Source of the DNA: an uncultured Mycoplasmatota bacterium
GTDB lineage: Bacteria > Bacillota_I > Bacilli_A > RF39 > UBA660
DNA length: 9,478 bases
Direction of reading: 5' to 3'
NCBI GenBank assembly: GCA_900549285.1
Contig: URNW01000029.1
Coordinates: 1 to 9,478, forward strand
Numbering within the stretch: position 1 is the stretch's first letter; each line of letters opens with the position of its first letter. The notes beneath the pieces were generated by a model that was given only the letters and a program-made list of their open reading frames with translations, was not told where the DNA came from and did not search any database. The position numbers were made by a program, and so were the translations under genes. Below are positions 5,137 to 9,478 of this stretch, piece after piece.

Positions 5137-6868
5137 ATTGACTAATCTTTTCAATTCCCAACACATCTTTTTGAATAACCACTAAATCTAAAACTAAAAT
5201 TTTACCATCCTTATTAGCATCCGCAGCATCCAAATATACTCCCGATAATGTAGAAGCCTTCAAAATATGTTTTTGTAACTTTAATAAATCTAAAGATGAT
5301 ATTTTTCCATCTCCACTTACATCTCCAGAAATAAGTACAGTAAATGTTGATTTTGTAGTACCATTAATAGTAACCTTATAACCAGTTCCTACGAAATCAC
5401 CCGAATTAACTGCACGTCCATTACTATCAGTAATACTAACTGTTCCATTTCCTCCAATACCTTCCAAAGCTCCTTTTAAAGCAGAAACCGTTGTATTAGC
5501 TTGAATTCCAGTAATGTATTCTCCACTATACTTATAACCTGCACTAGTTATAATTGAGGTAGGAGCTAATTCTGAAGGTACAGAACTACTACTATTTTCT
5601 CCACTTCCTCCACTAGGAGTATTATTAATATCTTGACTCATATTATGATAAACAGGAATATAAAAGGTAAATGGACTTTCTAATAATCCCATTTTCTTAT
5701 AAGAATTATAAGTTGAAGTAGCTTCACTAGATGGAGCAGCAATATTAGTCATATATTGATGACTATAAATAGAATCAGCATTAACAGGAACTACGTTAAA
5801 TTTTTGTAAATAAGTATTGTATTGCCCATTTTTCAAATAATCATCAGATAACAAATCTGCTCCACCCTTAATACCATTATAAACAGTATTCCATCCATGA
5901 TTTTTAGCATATGATAATCCACAATTTGTAATATTGTTTACACAATTACTAGTAACACCAATATTATAAAAATTATAATAGCCATAATATTCATTATTAT
6001 TACCAGTATAAACACCACTATATAAGTTATATAAACTAGTTCCTGTTCCCATTTCTTGATACATTCTTGCTGCAAGAGAAATAGGGTTAAAATCTTTTTC
6101 TTTACCTGCATCATTTACTAATTGAGCAAAACTAGTACCTAATCCTACATGATACTGATAAAATGATGCTCCCTTTAACATAGTATCAATCGCTGAGGTA
6201 TAAGTAGAAGAAAGACTATCATCATACTTTAAATATTCAAATTGAAAAACATACTTATCGCTTAAAAAATTCCTTGGATCCATATAAAATGCCACAGCTG
6301 TTTTACTAGCAGCTCTAAAAGATCCTTCTTTAGAACTACAACTAGTATCAATGTATTCTGAATTATTAGATTGGATTAAACTTCGACCGCAAACACTTTC
6401 TTTCTCAACTGCTACACTCCATTCCAAATTCGTTTGTACTGCTTTAAAATTCCAAGTTGGATGATTTGCTTTCATATTACATAAACCAGACCAATAACTA
6501 GAAGGAAAACCAGCTTCCTTCATCTGTACCTCACATGCTGTAGTAGGCTCTTTACCATCATCATAGTTTATTCCACCTAAACGAACATATTCACTACAAA
6601 CATAACCAGTTTTACCATTATAATCAATTTGATACCATCCAGCATCACAAGAACCATTTTGCTTTTCATCTCTTACTATACTAGTATTATTCAAATAATA
6701 AGATGATCCAACTCCTTCTAATCCTAAAATCGCATAACCAGTACTAGGTCCACTTCTAATGTTATTAGTATCCAAAAAAATAACATACTCACTAGCAAAA
6801 ACATTCAAAGTTAGACAAGAAAAGACAAATATAAAGAAACAAATAAATAATGCAAAACTCTTCTTCAT
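5135..6868 (-). CDS. Secreted SH3b / N-acetylglucosaminidase / type I dockerin protein
   Basis: A 577-residue exported peptidoglycan hydrolase. Order from the chosen start: signal peptide 1-25 (cut at VFA|SEY), bacterial SH3 domain about 28-97 (NNIRSGPSTGYAILG, GWYQIDYNGKTGYV), glucosaminidase domain about 112-408 with the family motifs HPTWNFKAV and AVAFYMDPRNFL, ISLAARMYQEMG (Glu272, the likely catalytic acid) and YYNFYNIG, a Ser/Gly linker, a beta domain common before dockerins (435-512), and a dockerin (513-574). Both dockerin calcium loops are intact: DVSGDGKISSLD (516-527) and DANKDGKILVLD (550-561). The start is the ATG at 6868, which has a perfect AAGGAGG (6874-6880); an ATG at 6916 would only add a non-signal leader. 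The enzyme should cleave glycan strands of the cell wall and dock onto the cohesin encoded next. Eight cysteines in the mature part are unusual for a Firmicutes exoprotein. Confidence 0.88.
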   Translation of the reverse strand: MKKSFALFICFFIFVFSCLTLNVFASEYVIFLDTNNIRSGPSTGYAILGLEGVGSSYYLNNTSIVRDEKQNGSCDAGWYQIDYNGKTGYVCSEYVRLGGINYDDGKEPTTACEVQMKEAGFPSSYWSGLCNMKANHPTWNFKAVQTNLEWSVAVEKESVCGRSLIQSNNSEYIDTSCSSKEGSFRAASKTAVAFYMDPRNFLSDKYVFQFEYLKYDDSLSSTYTSAIDTMLKGASFYQYHVGLGTSFAQLVNDAGKEKDFNPISLAARMYQEMGTGTSLYNLYSGVYTGNNNEYYGYYNFYNIGVTSNCVNNITNCGLSYAKNHGWNTVYNGIKGGADLLSDDYLKNGQYNTYLQKFNVVPVNADSIYSHQYMTNIAAPSSEATSTYNSYKKMGLLESPFTFYIPVYHNMSQDINNTPSGGSGENSSSSVPSELAPTSIITSAGYKYSGEYITGIQANTTVSALKGALEGIGGNGTVSITDSNGRAVNSGDFVGTGYKVTINGTTKSTFTVLISGDVSGDGKISSLDLLKLQKHILKASTLSGVYLDAADANKDGKILVLDLVVIQKDVLGIEKISQ

Positions 6869-6873
6869 ATTTA

Positions 6874-6880
6874 CCTCCTT
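6874..6880 (-). promoter_or_regulatory. Shine-Dalgarno that fixes the start of the dockerin enzyme
   Basis: A perfect AAGGAGG on the minus strand lies 5 nt before the ATG at 6868, which begins a textbook signal peptide (MKKSFALFICFF). The in-frame ATG at 6916 lacks such a site and lies upstream of the promoter's -10 element (6897-6902), so it would not be in the transcript. Confidence 0.9.
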
Positions 6881-6896
6881 ACTATAATCCATAATA

Positions 6897-6925
6897 ATTA
6901 TAAACGATTTACACAAAATTCACAA
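6897..6925 (-). promoter_or_regulatory. SigA-type promoter of the dockerin-cohesin operon
   Basis: On the minus strand, -35 TTGTGA (6920-6925, 4 of 6), a 17-base spacer and a perfect -10 TATAAT (6897-6902). Transcription should start near 6890, giving a leader of about 22 nt that contains the Shine-Dalgarno. One arm of an imperfect inverted repeat (6901-6914) covers the -10 and spacer. Confidence 0.65.
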
Positions 6926-6968
6926 CAAATACCACCAAAGTACACAGTAAAAAGGTGTAAAGCGTAGA
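6901..6968. repeat. Imperfect inverted repeat between the divergent promoters
   Basis: The 14-mer TAAACGATTTACAC at 6901-6914 and the reverse complement of 6955-6968 (TCTACGCTTTACAC) agree at 11 of 14 positions, sharing ACG-n-TTTACAC. One arm overlaps the leftward promoter. The other ends 6 bp before the -35 of the rightward promoter. This is the placement expected of operators for one regulator controlling both envelope units, but no regulator gene is in the window. Confidence 0.35.
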
Positions 6969-6974
6969 TTTAAA

Positions 6975-7003
6975 TTGCAAGTATTTCAAATATATTATAT
7001 AAT
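6975..7003 (+). promoter_or_regulatory. SigA-type promoter of the LCP gene
   Basis: TTGCAA (6975-6980, 4 of 6), a 17-base spacer and a perfect TATAAT (6998-7003) on the + strand. The start would be near 7010, leaving a leader of about 30 nt with GAGGG (7029-7033) before the ATG at 7040. It diverges from the dockerin-cohesin promoter, with about 50 bp between the two -35 elements. Confidence 0.65.
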
Positions 7004-7039
7004 AAATAGTGTTTATAAAAATAAAAATGAGGGTTGCCA

Positions 7040-9082
7040 ATGAAAGTATTATTAAACAAGTTAAAAAAATCAAATAAAATATTTTTGATAATTTATCTAA
7101 TAACATCTATTATCTATTTGATTACATATATTTTCCTAATTAAAAATCTAATAAGCCTAGCTGGTATTGAAACAGTAATAAGAATCATCATCATTGTTAT
7201 TTTTGGAATATGGCTCATTACTTATATTCTATGGAATTTAATTAATTTAATCTTACGAAAACACATAAAAATTGCTATCACAACAGCTATAACAGTAATA
7301 TTTGCAATTATATTTAGTTTTGCAAATTACTATATTAATGTAATATATACAGGTATTAGTAATATTTCTGAAGAAGAATATATTAATTATACAAGCAATC
7401 TAGTAGTCTTAAATGGCACTGAAATAAATAGCGATAGTACATTAGGTATGATTAATAATAAAGATGATATTGAAGGAAACGTTTTAGCAAAGAAACTAAT
7501 TGAAAAAGAAAATCTAACAAATAATAAAATAGTAGAATATTCTAGTTATTATGAAATGATTTTTGACCTATTAGATAAAGAAATTGATGGAATATTTTTA
7601 ACGACAAATTATCAGACAATCTTTGGAAGTGAAGAAGCCTTCCAAGAACTAAAAAATACAACAGTAGCGTATCAATATAGTGAAAAAATGAAAAACCAAG
7701 ATACAACCCTAGTGAGCAATAAAAAATTAACAGATCCTTTTACTATTCTTTTAATGGGTGTAGATAGTGAAATTGATGGATTAAATGCCAATGCATCCTT
7801 TAATGGTGATACACTAATGCTAATAACATTTAATCCTAAGACTTTAAATGCAACTATGTTTTCTATCCCTAGAGATACTTATGTGCCGATCGCTTGCAAC
7901 AATAATCGTTATGCTAAAATAAATTCTAGTGCAGCATATGGCACAAGTTGCGTAATTGATACAGTAGAACAATTAACAGATATCACGATCGATTATTATG
8001 TAAAAATAAATTTTAAAGGAGTAGTTGATTTAGTAGATGCTCTTGGTGGTATTGAAGTAGATATTGAAAAGCCAGATTTTAATTACAACCATGGTATTAA
8101 TTGTGGAGGAAAATTCTGTGAGCAAAATAGTGATAGAAATACAAGTGCTAGTGGTATGATCTATTTAGACCCAGGCTTACAAACAATTAATGGTGAAGAA
8201 GCTCTCGCCTATTCCAGATGTCGCCATCTTTACTTACAAAGTGATATTGACCGAAATAAACATCAACAACAAGTAGTAGAAGCAATTGCTAAGAAGGCAG
8301 CCAATCTCGAAAATCTAACCAATTTTGAAAAAATATTAAATTCTATAACCAAAAATATCACAACCAATATGAGTTCAAAACAAATTTTATCATTCTATGA
8401 TGTATTAAAATCAATGATTGCTAGTTCTTTAAGTGATGGATCATTCTTAACAATTGAAAAAACTTATCTAGAATATTACAGCTTACCAGTAAGATTAAGC
8501 AATAATGGATCATTTACATCTGCAATAGGATACTATCCTGGTTCTTTAGAAGCAATTACAAAATTAATGAAAGAAAATTTAGAACTAGAAAAACATGAAA
8601 TGACAAAGACATTTAGCTTTGATGCCAATGAAGAATATACTACCAAAATAACTGGGCAAGGAATTACAACAGGAGCAAAATTAGAAACCATGCCAAACTT
8701 TGTAGGAAAAAGTGTAAATGAAGTAGAAACTTGGGCAACAAATCATAACATAATTTTACATAAAGAATTTGTAGATGAAACCAGCAGTTATTATAATCCT
8801 AACATAGCTCCAGGCTTAGTTTCAAATCAGAGTATATCAAATGGCATTTTATTAAGTAGTATAAATGAAATAACCATTTATATCAACAGTATTAGTAGCA
8901 CCCAAAATAATCCAACCAAACCAAATGAAGAAAACAATAACTTCGATACTCCAGATGATAATGATGAACAAATTGATAAAGATGATCCACTTGATGACAT
9001 CTTACCAGGTAATGATGACAAAGTAGATACAAATGATAAAGATGAAACAAGTGAGTCTGAAACAAACAAAAAAACAGTATAA
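7040..9082 (+). CDS. LytR-CpsA-Psr (LCP) family cell-wall ligase with PASTA domain
   Basis: A 680-residue membrane protein of the LCP family, which transfers teichoic-acid or capsule-type polymers from lipid carriers to peptidoglycan. Seen in order: three transmembrane segments (about 12-34, 45-70, 76-103), an extracellular region 115-225 loosely resembling a solute-binding fold, and the LCP domain about 231-510. The LCP domain has GDTLMLI (256-262), SIPRDT (275-280), AYSRCRH (390-396) and DIDRNKHQQQ (402-411), matching the family's conserved Asp and Arg residues that bind the polyprenyl pyrophosphate. A PASTA domain follows (about 549-615; MPNFVGKSVNEVETWA, GLVSNQSISNG), then an Asp/Glu/Asn-rich tail. 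The start is the ATG at 7040 because GAGGG is 6 nt upstream; a TTG at 7034 is too close to that site. Most LCP proteins have one transmembrane helix and no PASTA domain. Confidence 0.92.
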   Translation: MKVLLNKLKKSNKIFLIIYLITSIIYLITYIFLIKNLISLAGIETVIRIIIIVIFGIWLITYILWNLINLILRKHIKIAITTAITVIFAIIFSFANYYINVIYTGISNISEEEYINYTSNLVVLNGTEINSDSTLGMINNKDDIEGNVLAKKLIEKENLTNNKIVEYSSYYEMIFDLLDKEIDGIFLTTNYQTIFGSEEAFQELKNTTVAYQYSEKMKNQDTTLVSNKKLTDPFTILLMGVDSEIDGLNANASFNGDTLMLITFNPKTLNATMFSIPRDTYVPIACNNNRYAKINSSAAYGTSCVIDTVEQLTDITIDYYVKINFKGVVDLVDALGGIEVDIEKPDFNYNHGINCGGKFCEQNSDRNTSASGMIYLDPGLQTINGEEALAYSRCRHLYLQSDIDRNKHQQQVVEAIAKKAANLENLTNFEKILNSITKNITTNMSSKQILSFYDVLKSMIASSLSDGSFLTIEKTYLEYYSLPVRLSNNGSFTSAIGYYPGSLEAITKLMKENLELEKHEMTKTFSFDANEEYTTKITGQGITTGAKLETMPNFVGKSVNEVETWATNHNIILHKEFVDETSSYYNPNIAPGLVSNQSISNGILLSSINEITIYINSISSTQNNPTKPNEENNNFDTPDDNDEQIDKDDPLDDILPGNDDKVDTNDKDETSESETNKKTV

Positions 9083-9108
9083 TTAAAACTTAAAACTGTT
9101 TTTTTATT
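9068..9108 (+). terminator. Terminator of the LCP gene
   Basis: AAAAAAACAGT (9068-9078) pairs perfectly with ACTGTTTTTTT (9095-9105) around a 16-nt loop and continues into a T-rich run. The left arm is made of the last codons of the gene (KKTV) and the stop lies in the loop. The stem is A-T rich, so termination may be partial. Confidence 0.6.
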
Positions 9109-9423
9109 TTTAAAAATATCTTCATTTTACAACAAATATAATAAAATACTAAAATAAAATATTGAATAATCAAAATAAAGTCAAAGATATCTGCTTATTT
9201 ACGCCAGTCTCCTAATTCCCCACAATATAATTAATGGAAATGCGAATAAAACATATTTTAATATTCTTTTACTAACATGTAGTGATATTGCTTATAATCT
9301 TTTTTATTAAAGAAAAAATAATGAACAAAGCACTTACATTTATGGAACAACAAAAATATAGAGATAAACTTACTGACAATTTATCTCAAATTCTAAATAG
9401 ATAAATAAAAAAAGAACCCGTTT
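9109..9423. other. AT-rich intergenic stretch without a supported gene
   Basis: No frame of convincing length or initiation context is present. On the + strand a stop-to-stop frame of about 44 codons across 9178-9310 (…LLIYASLLIPHNIIN…CSDIAYNLFY) has no usable start at its head. It could be a decayed membrane-protein fragment or chance. A TATAAT at 9293-9298 has no good -35. The segment around 9200-9222 is less AT-rich than its surroundings. Confidence 0.4.
9321..9404 (+). CDS. Doubtful 27-codon ORF
   Basis: An ATG at 9321 opens a 27-residue charged frame (MNKALTFMEQQKYRDKL… ending ILNR, stop TAA). A TATAAT lies about 22 bases upstream, but the ribosome site is poor (AAAGAAAA). The peptide is hydrophilic and probably helical, and matches no family I recognise. 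It may be a small peptide gene, the broken end of a longer gene, or chance. Confidence 0.2.
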   Translation: MNKALTFMEQQKYRDKLTDNLSQILNR

Positions 9424-9478
9424 TGAACTAGTCAAGTAAAAGTAGACAGTAAAAAAACACTCTATTAAAACCCTGATT
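9424..9478. mobile_element. Possible left end of an IS3-like insertion sequence, cut by the window edge
   Basis: The segment 9424-9450 begins TGAACTAGTCAAG and closes with AGTAGACAGT, followed by a run of A. Terminal inverted repeats of IS3/IS150-type elements in Firmicutes often have this TGAACT…GACAGT form, with the element's leader and orfA further in. Only about 55 bases are in view and no transposase is visible, so this rests on resemblance alone. Confidence 0.3.

Noticed and set aside
6869..6916. Longer N-terminus for the dockerin enzyme from an ATG at 6916
   Set aside because: It would precede the signal peptide with 16 extra residues, has no Shine-Dalgarno, and lies upstream of the predicted transcription start.
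6909..7106. 65-codon hydrophobic frame on the minus strand
   Set aside because: It spans both divergent promoters and the start of the LCP gene, has no Shine-Dalgarno, and its hydrophobic make-up follows from AT-rich DNA opposite a membrane segment.
8878..9069. 63-codon Ser/Leu-rich frame on the minus strand
   Set aside because: It is the antisense shadow of the Asp/Asn/Glu-rich tail of the LCP gene; its repeated composition is explained by that tail and it has no initiation signals.
1..9478. CRISPR array, tRNA or rRNA genes
   Set aside because: No regularly spaced repeats, cloverleaf acceptor/CCA ends or conserved rRNA segments were seen on either strand; the only sizeable direct repeat is the two-copy terminator element.

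Overview
The window is very AT-rich, low-GC Gram-positive DNA. Shine-Dalgarno sites are strong (AAGGAGG, AGAGGAG), promoters look SigA-type, and exported proteins carry classic Gram-positive signal peptides. TGA terminates two of the genes and tryptophan is TGG, so the code is standard, not the Mycoplasma code. A recG, a LytR-CpsA-Psr (LCP) enzyme with a PASTA domain and a cohesin/dockerin pair together suggest a walled, anaerobic gut-type member of the Bacilli/Clostridia near the Mollicutes (RF39- or Erysipelotrichia-like). The exact taxon is inference.

Layout. Positions 1-90 hold two back-to-back terminators, one for something entering from the left on the + strand and one for the minus-strand genes. 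At 229-1134 (minus) lies a two-gene operon with its own promoter: an unrecognised helical 119-residue protein, then a 180-residue protein with a CFI-box-like cysteine/FRD motif. At about 1254-1383 there is a consensus promoter, two hairpins and a terminator with no reading frame, a good candidate for a small RNA. Its terminator is a near-exact copy of the one at 64-99, so the two copies flank the two-gene operon as direct repeats.

At 1397-6868 (minus) three genes follow in the order 6868 to 1397: a secreted SH3b + glucosaminidase + dockerin protein, a membrane-anchored cohesin protein 9 bp downstream, and recG 45 bp further on. At 7040-9082 (+), divergent from them, is an LCP protein with three membrane segments, a PASTA domain and an acidic tail. 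The 171-bp divergent region holds two face-to-face promoters and an imperfect inverted repeat. Positions 9083-9478 hold the LCP terminator, a doubtful 27-codon ORF and, at the edge, a possible IS3-like end.

How the genes fit together. The most notable unit is the cohesin/dockerin pair. A peptidoglycan hydrolase ending in a type I dockerin is encoded directly before, and translationally linked to, a cohesin that is anchored in the membrane by one transmembrane helix and has a charged cytoplasmic tail of about 140 residues. The likely role is to dock the hydrolase on the cell's own surface, a wall-remodelling use of cellulosome chemistry rather than polysaccharide degradation. The divergent LCP enzyme, whose family attaches teichoic-acid or capsule-type polymers to peptidoglycan, makes this a cell-envelope locus.
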